The notes beneath the pieces are model-generated. The model ran no database searches and was not told the DNA's origin. It was given only the letters and a program-made list of their open reading frames with translations. Shown piece by piece: positions 1-10,012 of a stretch of DNA of 64,000 bases (its first letter is position 1; every line of letters starts with the position of its first letter). The stretch lies in contig NZ_VWWL01000006.1 in NCBI RefSeq assembly GCF_011752995.1, forward strand, positions 248,001-312,000. The letters run 5' to 3'. This DNA comes from Burkholderia sp. Ax-1724 (GTDB lineage: Bacteria > Pseudomonadota > Gammaproteobacteria > Burkholderiales > Burkholderiaceae). Both the position numbers and the translations under genes were made by a program.

Positions 1-767
1 GGCCGCTCAACACCGTGCAGTTCTCGAACCATACGCAGTACGGGCACTGGAGCGGCAGCGCGATCGACGCGTCGCAGATGGAAGAACTCGTCGAGGGCAT
101 CGGCGCGATCGGCATGCTGCCGCGCTGCGACGCCGTGCTGTCCGGCTATCTCGGCACGCCGGAGCAGGCCCGCTCGGTGATCGAAATCGTCAAGGCCGTG
201 AAGGCGGCCAATCCGCGCGCGTGGTACTTCTGCGATCCGGTGATGGGCGTGGCAAGCGGCTGCAAGGTCGAGCCCGGCATCCAGGCGTTTCTCGTGAGCG
301 CGATGCCGGAAGTCGCCGACGCGATGGCGCCGAACCATACCGAGTTGCAACGCCTCGTCGGCCGCGAGATCGAGACGCTCGAGGAAGCGGTGAGCGCGTG
401 CCGCGAAGTGATCGCGCGCGGGCCGAAGCTCGTGCTCGTCAAGCATCTGCTCGACCGCAACAGTCCCGCCGACCGCTTCAACATGCTCGTCGTCACGGCG
501 CGCGAAGCCTGGATGGGACAACGTCCGCTCTATCCGTTCGCGCGCCAGCCGGTCGGTGTCGGCGATCTGACCAGCGCGGTGTTCGTCGCGCGCACGCTGC
601 TCGGCGATTCCGTGCGCTCCGCGTTCGAGCACACGCTCGCGGCGGTCAACGCGGTGGTCAAGGCGACGTGGCAGGCCGGCCGCTACGAACTCGAACTCGT
701 GGCGACGCAAAACGAAATCGCCCAGCCGCGCGAGTGGTTCGATGCCTGGGTGGCCGAGACGGCTTGA
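1..767 (+). CDS. pdxY: Pyridoxal kinase PdxY (5' end outside window)
   Basis: ATP-dependent kinase of the vitamin B6 salvage pathway, phosphorylating pyridoxal to pyridoxal 5'-phosphate in the cytoplasm. The frame is open from the first bases (PLNTVQF, then SNHTQYGHW), matching the internal substrate-binding region of PdxY about 35 residues after the true start, so the N-terminus is cut by the window edge. Further family signatures are the block [10 protein letters not shown], the metal/ATP region FCDPVMG and the C-terminal anion-hole motif [13 protein letters not shown] with the catalytic Asp. About 255 of the usual 285-290 residues are visible. The gene ends normally with TGA. Assignment to PdxY rather than PdxK rests on the NHTQYG and FCDPVMG context and is strong. 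Confidence 0.95.
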   Translation, partial: PLNTVQFSNHTQYGHWSGSAIDASQMEELVEGIGAIGMLPRCDAVLSGYLGTPEQARSVIEIVKAVKAANPRAWYFCDPVMGVASGCKVEPGIQAFLVSAMPEVADAMAPNHTELQRLVGREIETLEEAVSACREVIARGPKLVLVKHLLDRNSPADRFNMLVVTAREAWMGQRPLYPFARQPVGVGDLTSAVFVARTLLGDSVRSAFEHTLAAVNAVVKATWQAGRYELELVATQNEIAQPREWFDAWVAETA

Positions 768-820
768 GCCGGTTGCCGCGGCCATCCGTGGCCGCAGGGC
801 GGCGGTGGTGGGAACGGGAG

Positions 821-868
821 GCCGCTTGCAGTGCCGCTTGCAGTGCCGCTTGTAATACCGCTTGCAGT
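821..868. repeat. 12-bp tandem repeat, four copies
   Basis: Four head-to-tail copies of the unit GCCGCTTGCAGT lie between pdxY and the next gene. Copies 1 and 2 are exact, copy 3 ends TGTAAT, copy 4 begins ACC. No coding or known regulatory role is visible; it looks like a minisatellite. Confidence 0.85.
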
Positions 869-994
869 GCCGGCTGAAGCCCCCGGCCACGCCCCGACGA
901 CGGCCGCCCTATAATGCGTGCCGCGTGGACCGAGGCAACACCCCAGCGTCCACGGTATTTTTCAGGCATCCGGCATTCAGCAGACGAGGCATCG

Positions 995-1456
995 ATGGAC
1001 GGTCATATCCGCAGCGAGCGGGAAGAATTTTTTGAGCAGTTGTGCATGAGCGTCGACGCGGACGAAGCGCACGAACAGGAAGCGATCGAGTTCTTCGAGA
1101 ACCAGTTCGACCAGCCCGATTTCGATCCCGCGCAATGGCTCGACATCGCGCTCTACTACTCGCCGGCCGTCGCGCGCGGCATCGTCGACATGGTGACGGC
1201 CGACGACAAGGCACGCAGCAACATCGCCGACGTCATCGCCGACAATCTCGACATCTCCTACGGCGAGGACGAGTGCCAGCAGTTCGCGGAAACAATCGAA
1301 TTCGCGCTGAACAACGGCGTGCCGGTCGATCTCGACGTCGTGCTCGACGGCTGCCAGCGCGCGATCGACGACCTCGACACCTGGGCCGACGAAGACACCA
1401 AGGCGCCGCTCCTGCGTCTGCGCGAAGAACTGCTGCGCCAGCAGGGCGAGCGCTAG
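995..1456 (+). CDS. Hypothetical acidic protein
   Basis: A 153-residue protein I do not recognise as a named family. The start at MDGHIRSE is preferred over an upstream in-frame ATG at 914 because it is preceded by a purine-rich GACGAGG and because the extra upstream residues are of low-complexity shadow character. The product is strongly acidic (many Asp/Glu, for example ADEDTKAPL near the end), predicted helical, with no signal peptide, membrane segment or Cys cluster. A hairpin with a pyrimidine/T tail follows directly. It stands alone between pdxY and convergent genes. It is probably a real conserved hypothetical protein, because frame usage is clean and it is followed by a terminator. 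No function is proposed. Confidence 0.7.
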   Translation: MDGHIRSEREEFFEQLCMSVDADEAHEQEAIEFFENQFDQPDFDPAQWLDIALYYSPAVARGIVDMVTADDKARSNIADVIADNLDISYGEDECQQFAETIEFALNNGVPVDLDVVLDGCQRAIDDLDTWADEDTKAPLLRLREELLRQQGER

Positions 1457-1471
1457 GCCCGCACGCGAAAC

Positions 1472-1504
1472 CGCCCGGGACTACCCGGGCCTCCCCCTTT
1501 TTCT
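1472..1504 (+). terminator. Likely intrinsic terminator of the hypothetical gene
   Basis: A perfect GCCCGGG / CCCGGGC stem with a 4-nt loop is followed by TCCCCC and then five T residues. The T run is offset from the stem by six bases, so efficiency is uncertain. Confidence 0.55.
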
Positions 1505-1516
1505 TCGCCGCAGCCG

Positions 1517-3436
1517 CTATCTCGTCCCCGCCGCCCTGACCACGACCTCGGCGTCGAGATCGCGCTCGATGCGCACGAGGTCGTCTTTCAGCGCGGCGAA
1601 TTCGTCGGCCGAACACATCTGATGGCCGAACGCGGCGCGCAGATGCCGCCGCACCTGCAAGGTGCGCGTCGCGGAATCGAACACATAGCGCGAAGAAAAC
1701 GCGAGCATGCGATCCTCGACCGTGCTGTCGCCCGGCAAGTCGGTCACGCGCGCGAAACGCGGCAGCGTCATCTCCAACGTCTCGTCGAACTCGCCGCCGA
1801 TGCAGACCCACGGCTGCGTTCTAAGCGGCTCGGCCAGCCACGCCTCGACCTGCGAGCCCATCCCGCCCGCGAGGCTCGTCAACGCCGGCACCGCGCTCGT
1901 GCCGTCCGGCCAGATCAGATGCGGCACACTGCCCTGCATCGAGGCCGCGAACGGTCCGCCCGTTGCGGCCACGTCGCCGGTACGCAATTGCGCGCTGCCG
2001 TGCAAACCCGTTTGCAACAGACGGCTCGCCGCGATCTGCTGCGCGCGCTGCCGCGTCGCGCGCCGGAACATGTTGCGCTCGACCTCGGCCGTAAAACCCG
2101 CGTCCTCGACGCGGTACGCGTAATGCGCAGTGCCGTTTTCGTCGACGTCGATCTGCATGCGCGCGGTGCGCTCGCGCAGCTGCGTGGCCGGCGTGCGCGC
2201 GAGCACGCCATCGTCGACGAGCAGCGCCGGCCGGTCCATCACGCCGGACGGCAGATAGCCGAATTCGGTGCCGCCCGCGGTCGCATCCGCGAATTGCGAG
2301 AGCTCAGGAATCCAGATGATCGCGTGATTGATCGCGCTCGCGCCGTAACCGGGCACGTCCGGCAAGCTGTAGTACGGCCCGAGATCGAGCAGCACCGGCT
2401 CGCTGCGAATGCCGACCGCCGCAAGCAGCGCGCCGTAGAGCGCGACGTCGTCCTTGCAATCGCCGTAGCGGTTGCGCAGGATATCGGCCGCCTTGTGCGG
2501 AATCGCCGCGGTCTCGCCGAGAAAAAGCGCCACGTAGCGGATATTCAGGCGCACCCAGTCGTAGAGCGCGCGGGCTTTCGCGCGTGGATCGGCGAGGCCC
2601 GCCGTCAGGCTCTGCGCGAGCCGAGTAATCGCGGGATCATCGCGCGTCGCGTCGTCGCTGGCGGGCTCGCGATAGCGCGCGGCGAAGCTCGCGAAGTCCG
2701 GCACCGTCGACACCATCAGCCGGTCGCCCCAGTTCGCGTAGCCGACCGCGCCCGCTTCGAGCCGCGCATACGGGCCGTGCCGGTAGTCGAATTCGTAGCG
2801 GGTGCGGCCGTTTTCGCTCACCGGCGGCAGCGCGACATAGCCGCGCGCGTCGGCATGGAGCGGCACGTCGGCGGGCAGATCGAAGATGAGCCGCTGCGAC
2901 TCCACGGGAACCCGCGCCGGCTCGACGAGGTACGCGAACGTGCCGGCCTGCAGCGGCTTCGCGCGCGTCTTGCGAAACGCCAGGTGTACGCGCGCGCCCG
3001 ACTCCACAGCGGGGAAAATCACCGTGCGCAACACGCCGTCCTCGAAACTCGGCGCGCCGGCCGAGCGCGGCTCCTGCACGTCGCGGATCGCCTCGGGGCC
3101 GACCGGATGCACGCTGCCGTCGGGCGCGATGGTTTCGGCGCTCAGCAGTTGCACCTGCTCGATGTCCCTGTTGAACCACACGTAGCGCTGCGCAATATCG
3201 TCGACGCCGCTCGCGGTGTCGGCGCGCAACACCGTGTCGTCGTATTCCTCGACGGAGCCATCCTTGCCGATCTTGAAGAGATGGACGTCGCGCTCGATCG
3301 TCGCGGGCGCGCGTTCGTCGCTGGCGGTGGTGATTTCGTCGGCGAACGCTAGGAGTGGCAAGGCCACGACGCAGGCGGTGAACAGCATAGCCAGCCAGGC
3401 CGCAACCCCGACCGCCTCACTCTCCCCGGTCGCCAT
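1517..3436 (-). CDS. Exported DUF3857 / transglutaminase-like protein
   Basis: About 639 residues with an N-terminal hydrophobic signal (LAMLFTACVVALPLLAFA) predicting export to the periplasm. A DUF3857-type N-terminal beta domain is followed by a transglutaminase-like (papain-fold) domain with a recognisable catalytic triad: Cys in NRYGDCKDD (near residue 327), His in INHAIIW (near 370) and Asp in FADAT (near 384). The C-terminal part resembles the beta-rich tail common in this family. The substrate is unknown; such proteins are often annotated as cysteine peptidase-like or transglutaminase-like. The ATG at 3436 is taken as start, with a TTG two codons earlier also possible. The start overlaps the end of the upstream helix-turn-helix gene, implying co-translation. 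Family call secure, role unknown. Confidence 0.85.
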   Translation of the reverse strand: MATGESEAVGVAAWLAMLFTACVVALPLLAFADEITTASDERAPATIERDVHLFKIGKDGSVEEYDDTVLRADTASGVDDIAQRYVWFNRDIEQVQLLSAETIAPDGSVHPVGPEAIRDVQEPRSAGAPSFEDGVLRTVIFPAVESGARVHLAFRKTRAKPLQAGTFAYLVEPARVPVESQRLIFDLPADVPLHADARGYVALPPVSENGRTRYEFDYRHGPYARLEAGAVGYANWGDRLMVSTVPDFASFAARYREPASDDATRDDPAITRLAQSLTAGLADPRAKARALYDWVRLNIRYVALFLGETAAIPHKAADILRNRYGDCKDDVALYGALLAAVGIRSEPVLLDLGPYYSLPDVPGYGASAINHAIIWIPELSQFADATAGGTEFGYLPSGVMDRPALLVDDGVLARTPATQLRERTARMQIDVDENGTAHYAYRVEDAGFTAEVERNMFRRATRQRAQQIAASRLLQTGLHGSAQLRTGDVAATGGPFAASMQGSVPHLIWPDGTSAVPALTSLAGGMGSQVEAWLAEPLRTQPWVCIGGEFDETLEMTLPRFARVTDLPGDSTVEDRMLAFSSRYVFDSATRTLQVRRHLRAAFGHQMCSADEFAALKDDLVRIERDLDAEVVVRAAGTR

Positions 3437-4091
3437 CGCCAAGCTGGCCGAGCAGTTCCTGGAGCTTTTCCACGTGCCTGAGCAGCATGTGGCGATGCTT
3501 CTCGATCTGTTCGAGCCGTCCCGCGAGATCAGCCTGAATGCGATCGTCGAGTTCGGTCGCGGCGATCACGTCCTCGACCTTCGCGCGCATCGAGGCGAGC
3601 TCCACCGGCGCGTGCAGCAGATGCCGCTCGAAACGCCGCACGTCCTGCGTCGCCAGATCGCGCACCTTGCGAAAATGCGCCTGCCGCCGATGCGCTTCCA
3701 CGTCGAGCGTGTCTTCCTCGATGCGCCGGGTCGCGCCCGGCTGCCCGAAAATCGGCTCGGGCGGCCGCAGCACCGTCTTCTTGCGCACCGGATGCGCGGT
3801 GCCGCGAAAACGCGCAAGCGGCTGCTCGTTGTCGATCGCCTCGCGCGCGTTCGACGGTATCTCGGGTTCGCTGTGCGGCACGTTCATCCAGCCGCCCGGC
3901 AGACCGGTGACCGCTTCGACGCCGCGCACGAATTCCTCGCTGAATTCGCGCTGGCCCGCCAGCATCAGCTTCAGATAGCTCGCGGAGAACGTCATCATGC
4001 GCGCGAGCCGGCTCGCGGCGCCAACCTCGCGGGTTAGCAGCACCAGGTTCGCGCGCCAGATCGGCAGCAGCAATTCGTCGGAATCTTCCAT
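3417..4091 (-). CDS. Helix-turn-helix-containing protein
   Basis: About 224 residues. The N-terminal third (LLTREVGAASRLARMMTFSASYLKLML split over two helices) looks like a phage-repressor-type helix-turn-helix, followed by a basic linker and a long charged helical C-terminal half with coiled-coil character (RLEQIEKHRHMLLRHVEKLQ). No peptidase or ligand domain is visible. Three in-frame ATGs exist at 4142, 4106 and 4091; the last has the best ribosome-binding site (GGAAG eight bases upstream) and is used here. Its stop lies inside the beginning of the DUF3857 gene, so the two are probably one transcript. It could be a DNA-binding regulator or a nucleoid-associated protein; this is inference from the predicted fold only. 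Confidence 0.7.
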   Translation of the reverse strand: MEDSDELLLPIWRANLVLLTREVGAASRLARMMTFSASYLKLMLAGQREFSEEFVRGVEAVTGLPGGWMNVPHSEPEIPSNAREAIDNEQPLARFRGTAHPVRKKTVLRPPEPIFGQPGATRRIEEDTLDVEAHRRQAHFRKVRDLATQDVRRFERHLLHAPVELASMRAKVEDVIAATELDDRIQADLAGRLEQIEKHRHMLLRHVEKLQELLGQLGDGDRGE

Positions 4092-4414
4092 CGCTGGGTC
4101 TTCCATCTTGTTGCCCGATGAACCGATGACCGCATCGCGCATGTCATCGTTCTGAAAGCTTAGTCGCTGCGGTGCGCTGCGTGCAATCAGGGCTTGCCGA
4201 GGCGTGCACCGGCGTCGCTTTCATGCCGACGTTACGCGCGAATGCACACCGATACCTATGACAATGCGTTGACAACATGCCGCGTGTTGCATCGACACAC
4301 GAATTCGCACGGCGTTCCGCCGTTTGGCTACAGAAATGTGGCATGCTTACGCGCCGAGACGGCACGTGCCGTGCTGTACCGGTCGCTCCACAACATCGAC
4401 TTAAGGGTTCTGTA

Positions 4415-4552
4415 ATGAAGAAAATCGTTCTCGCCATTGCCGCGGCTGTCGCCACCCTGAGCGCGATCGCTCCTGCTCAAGCCGCCCCGCATCATCATCG
4501 CGAATGCCACAAGGAGCGCGTTCACCACCATTTGGTAACGCGCTGCCACTGA
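4415..4552 (+). CDS. Small secreted His-rich peptide
   Basis: A 45-residue protein beginning MKKIVLAIAAAVATLSAIA and ending its signal peptide at AQA. The mature part is only about 20 residues and very rich in His with two Cys (PHHHRECHKERVHHHLVTRC plus a final H). The start is the ATG directly before the lysine-rich signal n-region. Standing alone with its own intrinsic terminator, it looks like a genuine short transcript. The His/Cys content suggests metal binding in the periplasm, but that is inference. I know of similar short His-rich exported peptides in Burkholderia genomes without a defined function. Confidence 0.75.
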   Translation: MKKIVLAIAAAVATLSAIAPAQAAPHHHRECHKERVHHHLVTRCH

Positions 4553-4590
4553 TCCGCGATGCCGCGTCGATGAGACAAGGCTCGCATCGG

Positions 4591-4616
4591 AAAGCCCCGT
4601 TTTCACGGGGCTTTTC
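4591..4616 (+). terminator. Intrinsic terminator after the His-rich peptide gene
   Basis: AAAGCCCCG and CGGGGCTTTT form a 9-bp stem around a TTTTCA loop, ending in a T run. Located about 40 bases after the stop codon; a textbook rho-independent terminator. Confidence 0.9.
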
Positions 4617-4801
4617 TTATGGCGAGCCGCACTCGCGGCGACCGGCGAGCGCCGCGCGACCTCACGCCGGCGCACGACGCCCCCTACATTCCACGCGAAA
4701 ACGCCAGCGCGCAATCATGGACACATGCTGTTACACGTCTGATCTTCGAGGTTTGCGAAGCAGCGCCGACGCATGATCGCATTGGGCGAATGCGGCGCCG
4801 C

Positions 4802-6199
4802 CTAGGCGAGCAGGTCCGCGAGCGCCACGCGATAGCGCGCATAAGCGCCCTCTTCGTCGCGATGCCTGCGGTTGTCGACGACCTTGACGCCGCCCGTGTA
4901 GACATCGCGAATCGGCGTCTCGCCGTGCTCGCAGAACACGACGCCCGACAGCCACGTGTGCGGCGCATGCCCGGCGATGCTCGAATGATCGGCATCGAGC
5001 ACGAGCCAGTCCGCGCGATGGCCGGCCCGCAACGCGCCGACCGCACGGCCGGTGGCCCGCGCGCCGCCGTCGAGCGCCGCATCGAACAAACGGTCCGCGA
5101 CGTGCGTGGCCTGCGCCGACGCCAGCACGTTGCGCTGCCGGTGCATGAGACGCTGGCCGTATTCGAGCAGCCGCAATTCCGCGCGCCAGTCGACGCCGAT
5201 ATGGCTATCCGAACCGACACCGATACGGCCTTGCGCGTCGAGATAGTCGCGCGCCGGAAAAATGCCATCGCCGAGATTGGCCTCGGTGGTCAGGCACAGC
5301 CCCGCGACCGCGCCGCTGTTCGCGAGTGCGAGCGTTTCGTTCCCGTCGACGTGGGTCGCATGCACGAGGCACCAGCGGCCGTCCACCTCGAAGCGGTCGA
5401 GCAGCCATTGCACCGGACGCGCGCCTTCGGTTGCGAGGCACGCCTCGACCTCGGCGGTCTGTTCGGCGATATGGATATGCACGGGCGCCGTCGCGTCGAT
5501 GCCGCCGAGCAGCGCGCGCAACGACGCTTCCGACACCGCGCGCAGCGAATGCGGCGCAACGCCGTAACGCAGCGCGGCGTGTTCAGGACGCGCCGTGCGC
5601 AGCGTGCCGAGCAGATCGAGCAAGCTCTCCGGCGTATTGATGAAGCGGCGCTGATCGTCGCGCGGCGCGCGCGCGCCAAAACCGCTGTACTGATAGAGCA
5701 CCGGCAGCATCGTCATGCCGATGCCGCTCTCCGCCGCCGCCTCGACCACGCGTTGCGCGAGTTCGGCCTGATTCGCGTAACGGCCGCCGTCCTGCGCGTG
5801 ATGCACGTAGTGGAATTCGCACACCGAGGTATAGCCGGCCTTCAGCATTTCGATGTAGAGCCACTGCGCGACGCTCGCGAGCCCTTCGGGCGTGATGCGC
5901 GCCGCGAAGCGATACATGAGGTCGCGCCAGGACCAGAAGTTATCGGCGGCGCCGGTGCCCGATGCCGCGCGATATTCGGTCAGCCCCGCCATCGCGCGCT
6001 GGAACGCGTGCGAATGAAGATTCGGCATGCCTGGCATTACGGGCCCTTGGGCCCGCAGCACGCCGGCGGGTGCCTCCGCATGATCGGGCGTGACCGCGCT
6101 CAGCGTGCCGTTCGCGTCCCATTCGAGCAGCACGTCGCGGTGCCAGCCATCGGGCAGGTACGCGTGAGCGGCGAACAGCGATTGCCTGGATTGCGTCAT
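4802..6199 (-). CDS. hutF: Formimidoylglutamate deiminase HutF
   Basis: Cytoplasmic amidohydrolase that deiminates N-formimidoyl-L-glutamate to N-formylglutamate plus ammonia in the five-step histidine degradation route. The 465-residue product fits the family. Metal and active-site signatures are visible: MPNLHSHAFQRAMAG (first two metal His), HIHIAEQTAEVEAC, CLVHATHVDGNE and GSDSHIGVDW. The ATG at 6199 follows GAGAG; frame-open sequence further upstream lies inside hutI and is not family-like. It starts 16 bases after the hutI stop, so it is the last gene of the hut transcript. Its presence means the organism uses the HutF/HutG branch, although hutG is not seen here. Confidence 0.95.
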   Translation of the reverse strand: MTQSRQSLFAAHAYLPDGWHRDVLLEWDANGTLSAVTPDHAEAPAGVLRAQGPVMPGMPNLHSHAFQRAMAGLTEYRAASGTGAADNFWSWRDLMYRFAARITPEGLASVAQWLYIEMLKAGYTSVCEFHYVHHAQDGGRYANQAELAQRVVEAAAESGIGMTMLPVLYQYSGFGARAPRDDQRRFINTPESLLDLLGTLRTARPEHAALRYGVAPHSLRAVSEASLRALLGGIDATAPVHIHIAEQTAEVEACLATEGARPVQWLLDRFEVDGRWCLVHATHVDGNETLALANSGAVAGLCLTTEANLGDGIFPARDYLDAQGRIGVGSDSHIGVDWRAELRLLEYGQRLMHRQRNVLASAQATHVADRLFDAALDGGARATGRAVGALRAGHRADWLVLDADHSSIAGHAPHTWLSGVVFCEHGETPIRDVYTGGVKVVDNRRHRDEEGAYARYRVALADLLA

Positions 6200-6215
6200 C
6201 TCTCGGACCTTTAGC

Positions 6216-7445
6216 TCAAGCCGCACTCGACTCACGCCGCGTATAAACCGTTTCGCCCGCGCGCACGACTCGCTCGCACAAGGGACGCCCGATCCAGTAA
6301 GCCAGCTCGGCCAGCGAATCGACCGGCCATACCGCGAAATCGGCCGCGCGTCCCGCCTGCAACGCGCCGTGCGTGTCGCTCCTGCCGAGCGCGCGCGCCG
6401 CATGCGCGGTCACACCTTGCAGCACCTCGGGCACGGTCATGCGAAACAGCGTGCACGCCATGTTCATCATCAGCAGCAACGAGGTGACCGGCGAGGTGCC
6501 GGGGTTGCTGTCGGTCGAAATCGCAATCGGCACCTCGTAGCGCCGCAGCAGATCGAGCGGCGGCAACTGCGTCTCGCGGATGAAGTAGTACGCGCCCGGC
6601 AACAGCACGGCCACCGTGCCCGCTTCCTTCATCGCGGCAACGCCGGCTTCGTCGAGAAATTCGAGGTGATCCGCGGACAGCGCGCGATGCCGCGCCGCAA
6701 GCACGGTGCCGCCGCCGTTCGACAACTGCTCGGCGTGCATCTTGACGGGCAGCCCGTAGCGCGCGGCCGCGTTGAACACGCGCTCGCTCTGTTCGAGCGA
6801 AAAACCGATGCGCTCGCAGAACACGTCGACCGCGTCGACGAGCCCTTCGTCTGCGAGCGCGGGCAGCATCGTGTTGCAGACTTCGTCGATATACGCATCG
6901 GCGCGGCCCGCGAATTCGGGCGGCAGCGCATGCGCGCCGAGAAACGTCGTATAGACCGTGACCGGATAGCGCTCGCCGAGTTGCCGCGCGACACGCAGCA
7001 TCTTGCGCTCGCTCGCGAGATCGAGGCCGTAGCCGGATTTGATTTCGATGGCCGTCACGCCTTCGGCGAGCAGCGGTTCGAGCCGCGCGGCCGCCTGGCT
7101 AAACAGCGAGGCTTCGCTTGCAGCACGTGTCGCGCGCACGGTCGAGACGATACCGCCACCCTGCCGCGCGATTTCTTCGTAGCTGACGCCCGCGAGCCGC
7201 TGCGCGAATTCATCGGCGCGCTGGCCGCCGTACACGAGGTGCGTATGACAATCGACGAGGCCAGGCGTCACCCACGCGCCGCGCAAATCTTCGCGCGGCC
7301 AGGCGGCGTAGGACGCGGGCAACTCGGCCGCGGCGCCGAGCCACGCGATGCGGCCGTCTTCGACGGCGATCGCGGCATCGGCGAGCGTATGGCGAGGGTC
7401 GCCCTGCGGGCACAGTTTGAGGTGATGCCAAACGGTTTGCTTCAT
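6216..7445 (-). CDS. hutI: Imidazolonepropionase HutI
   Basis: Zn/Fe-dependent amidohydrolase opening the imidazolone ring of 4-imidazolone-5-propionate to N-formimidoyl-L-glutamate. The length of 409 residues is typical. Motifs seen: [17 protein letters not shown] (metal His pair), the substrate-binding region [20 protein letters not shown], and the metal Asp region [13 protein letters not shown]. The start [14 protein letters not shown] matches the family N-terminus. It lies 130 bases after hutD and 16 bases before hutF in the same direction, making it the fifth gene of the operon. Confidence 0.97.
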   Translation of the reverse strand: MKQTVWHHLKLCPQGDPRHTLADAAIAVEDGRIAWLGAAAELPASYAAWPREDLRGAWVTPGLVDCHTHLVYGGQRADEFAQRLAGVSYEEIARQGGGIVSTVRATRAASEASLFSQAAARLEPLLAEGVTAIEIKSGYGLDLASERKMLRVARQLGERYPVTVYTTFLGAHALPPEFAGRADAYIDEVCNTMLPALADEGLVDAVDVFCERIGFSLEQSERVFNAAARYGLPVKMHAEQLSNGGGTVLAARHRALSADHLEFLDEAGVAAMKEAGTVAVLLPGAYYFIRETQLPPLDLLRRYEVPIAISTDSNPGTSPVTSLLLMMNMACTLFRMTVPEVLQGVTAHAARALGRSDTHGALQAGRAADFAVWPVDSLAELAYWIGRPLCERVVRAGETVYTRRESSAA

Positions 7446-7575
7446 CGCATGCTCTTTGCTGCGCGGTGCAGCTGGTTGCGTGTTCGTGTGCGTTCGTGTC
7501 TGTTCGCGTGGGTCGGCTCGTCTGAGCCCGCCCTGCCATCCCTGTGCCTGCAGGCGAGTTGAAGTCAGTGCGCGA

Positions 7576-8256
7576 TCACCGCCGCGTATAGCGGATGCTA
7601 ATCGCGAGCACGGCGCCCGTGCCTTCGAGCGTGCAGGTCAGCGCCCTCGGTATGTCGATGCGCAGCGTGTCTCCTGTTTCGAGTTGCAGTTGCGTCACTT
7701 CTCTTTCCGCTTCTGCTTCCACCCCGCTTGCGAGCCCCAGCGCCACCGACCCGCTTGTGCAATAGAGCAGCACCACGTCGCCCTCGATCATGTGCGACAC
7801 AGCCCGCTTCGCCTCGCATCGCCACACGTCGAGCACGCCCAGCGCGAGGTCGCGCCGCACCATGAGGTTGAAGTCGCGCGTCGCGCCATCGACAAGCCGC
7901 GCCTCGATACGCGCCTCGCCGTCGAAACGCGCGACGTCGAGCGGCTGCTTCAATGCATGCGACTTCACGACCTCTGCATCATCCAGTTCGTCGAGCAACA
8001 TGCCCGCGCCCGACAACAGCACGAGCGTGCGGTCCACGCCCTCGAAGCGCGAAAACGGCCCGGCCTGCGCGACCTCGGCGACGCTCACACGCCACACGAA
8101 ATCGCCCGGCGCCTCGCGCTGTCCGCTGCTGCGCGACGGAAACGCGGCCACCTCGCGCGTCATGCCGCCGCCGTTTTTCCACGGCGCCGCCACGAGGTCG
8201 GCGCCGCGAATCAGCGTAACGCGTGCCGTGCCGCCCGCACCATGGGCCACGGTCAT
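7576..8256 (-). CDS. hutD: HutD family cupin protein
   Basis: A 226-residue bicupin-like protein of the HutD/Ves family. The signature [15 protein letters not shown] and the segment [22 protein letters not shown] are characteristic. HutD is not an enzyme of the pathway; in Pseudomonas it is described as a governor limiting hut expression or urocanate level. The ATG at 8256 is separated by a single base from the TGA of hutU, so translation is probably coupled. The frame is open further upstream into hutU but this extension is not used. The fourth gene of the operon. Confidence 0.9.
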   Translation of the reverse strand: MTVAHGAGGTARVTLIRGADLVAAPWKNGGGMTREVAAFPSRSSGQREAPGDFVWRVSVAEVAQAGPFSRFEGVDRTLVLLSGAGMLLDELDDAEVVKSHALKQPLDVARFDGEARIEARLVDGATRDFNLMVRRDLALGVLDVWRCEAKRAVSHMIEGDVVLLYCTSGSVALGLASGVEAEAEREVTQLQLETGDTLRIDIPRALTCTLEGTGAVLAISIRYTRR

Positions 8257-8257
8257 G

Positions 8258-9946
8258 TCAGCGGCCGAGCATCGGCAGATCGAGGCCCGCCTCGCGCGCG
8301 GTCTGCTGCGCGAGTTCATAGCCCGCATCCGCGTGACGCATCACGCCGGTGGCCGGATCGTTGAACAGCACGCGGCCGAGGCGCTGGTGCGCGGCATCGG
8401 TGCCGTCCGCGACGATCACGACGCCCGCGTGCTGCGAGAAGCCCATGCCGACGCCGCCGCCATGATGCAGCGAGACCCACGACGCCCCGCCCGCCGTATT
8501 GAGCAGCGCGTTGAGCAGCGGCCAGTCGCTGACCGCGTCCGAGCCGTCCTTCATCGATTCGGTTTCGCGGTTCGGGCTCGCCACCGAACCGGTGTCGAGG
8601 TGATCGCGGCCGATCACGATCGGTGCCTTCAGTTCGCCGTTGCGGACCATTTCGTTGAACGCCTGGCCGAGCCGATATCGATCCTTCACGCCGACCCAGC
8701 AGATCCGCGCCGGCAGCCCCTGAAACGCGATGCGTTCACGCGCCATGTCGAGCCAGTTATGCAGATGCGGGTCGTCGGGAATCAGCTCCTTGACCTTCGC
8801 ATCGGTCTTGTAGATGTCTTCCGGATCGCCCGACAGCGCGACCCAGCGGAACGGGCCCTTGCCCTCGCAGAACAGCGGGCGGATATACGCCGGCACGAAG
8901 CCCGGAAAATCGAAGGCGTTGTCGACGCCCATTTCGAGCGCCATCTGGCGGATGTTGTTGCCGTAGTCGAGCGTCGCCGCGCCGCGTTCCTCCAGCGTCA
9001 GCATCGCCTGCACCTGCTTCGCCATCGACTGCTTGGCCGGCGTGACGATACTCTCGGGCGCGGTCTTCTGACGCTCGCGCCAGTCCTCGACGGTCCAGCC
9101 CTGCGGCAGATAGCCGTGAATCGGATCGTGCGCGCTGGTTTGATCGGTCACGCAGTCCGGCGTGATGCCGCGCGCGACGCACTCGGCGAACACGTCGGCC
9201 GCATTGCCGAGCAGCCCGACCGATACCGGCGTGCCGCTCCGCTTCGCTTCGTCTAGCATGGCGAGCGCTTCGTCGAGCGTCTTCGCTTTCCTGTCGACGT
9301 AGCGCGTCTTCAGACGGAAGTCGATGCGCGTCTCGTCGCATTCGACCGCGATCATCGAGAAGCCCGCCATCGTTGCCGCGAGCGGCTGCGCGCCGCCCAT
9401 GCCGCCGAGACCGCCAGTGAGAATCCAGCGGCCTTGCGGGGCGCCGTTGAAGTGCTGGTTCGCGACCGCGAAGAAGGTCTCGTAGGTGCCCTGCACGATG
9501 CCCTGGCTGCCGATGTAGATCCAGCTGCCTGCGGTCATCTGGCCGTACATCATCAAACCCTTGCGGTCGAGTTCGTGGAAGTGTTCCCACGTCGCCCAGT
9601 GCGGCACGAGGTTCGAGTTCGCGAGCAGCACGCGCGGCGCGTCGGCATGCGTGCGGAACACGCCGACCGGCTTGCCCGATTGAATCAGCAGCGTTTCGTC
9701 TTCGTTCAGGTCCTTCAGCGACGCGAGAATCTGGTCGAAGCAATCCCAGTTGCGCGCGGCGCGGCCGATGCCGCCGTACACGACGAGCGCGTGCGGATGC
9801 TCGGCGACTTCGGGGTCCAGATTGTTCTGGATCATCCGGTACGCGGCTTCCGCGATCCACGTCTTGCAGGTCTTTTCCGCGCCGCGCGGTGCGCGGATCG
9901 TGCGGGTCGGGTCGAGACGCGGATCGATATGCTTCGGATTGTTCAT
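8258..9946 (-). CDS. hutU: Urocanate hydratase HutU
   Basis: NAD-dependent hydratase converting urocanate to 4-imidazolone-5-propionate. The protein has 562 residues, the usual length. Conserved segments include [35 protein letters not shown], the NAD-binding region [13 protein letters not shown], and the late active-site region [18 protein letters not shown]. The start [15 protein letters not shown] is the normal N-terminus. It sits between hutC (66 bases upstream) and hutD (1-base gap). Confidence 0.98.
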   Translation of the reverse strand: MNNPKHIDPRLDPTRTIRAPRGAEKTCKTWIAEAAYRMIQNNLDPEVAEHPHALVVYGGIGRAARNWDCFDQILASLKDLNEDETLLIQSGKPVGVFRTHADAPRVLLANSNLVPHWATWEHFHELDRKGLMMYGQMTAGSWIYIGSQGIVQGTYETFFAVANQHFNGAPQGRWILTGGLGGMGGAQPLAATMAGFSMIAVECDETRIDFRLKTRYVDRKAKTLDEALAMLDEAKRSGTPVSVGLLGNAADVFAECVARGITPDCVTDQTSAHDPIHGYLPQGWTVEDWRERQKTAPESIVTPAKQSMAKQVQAMLTLEERGAATLDYGNNIRQMALEMGVDNAFDFPGFVPAYIRPLFCEGKGPFRWVALSGDPEDIYKTDAKVKELIPDDPHLHNWLDMARERIAFQGLPARICWVGVKDRYRLGQAFNEMVRNGELKAPIVIGRDHLDTGSVASPNRETESMKDGSDAVSDWPLLNALLNTAGGASWVSLHHGGGVGMGFSQHAGVVIVADGTDAAHQRLGRVLFNDPATGVMRHADAGYELAQQTAREAGLDLPMLGR

Positions 9947-10012
9947 GATGTCCCTCGGATGCTTGAAGCTGTTCGATAACGAATTCGGCGATGGTAAAAA
10001 AACGCAATCGGA

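Noticed and set aside
7790..9256. Plus-strand open frame opposite hutD/hutU
   Set aside because: Fully antisense to two well-identified hut genes, with shadow composition.
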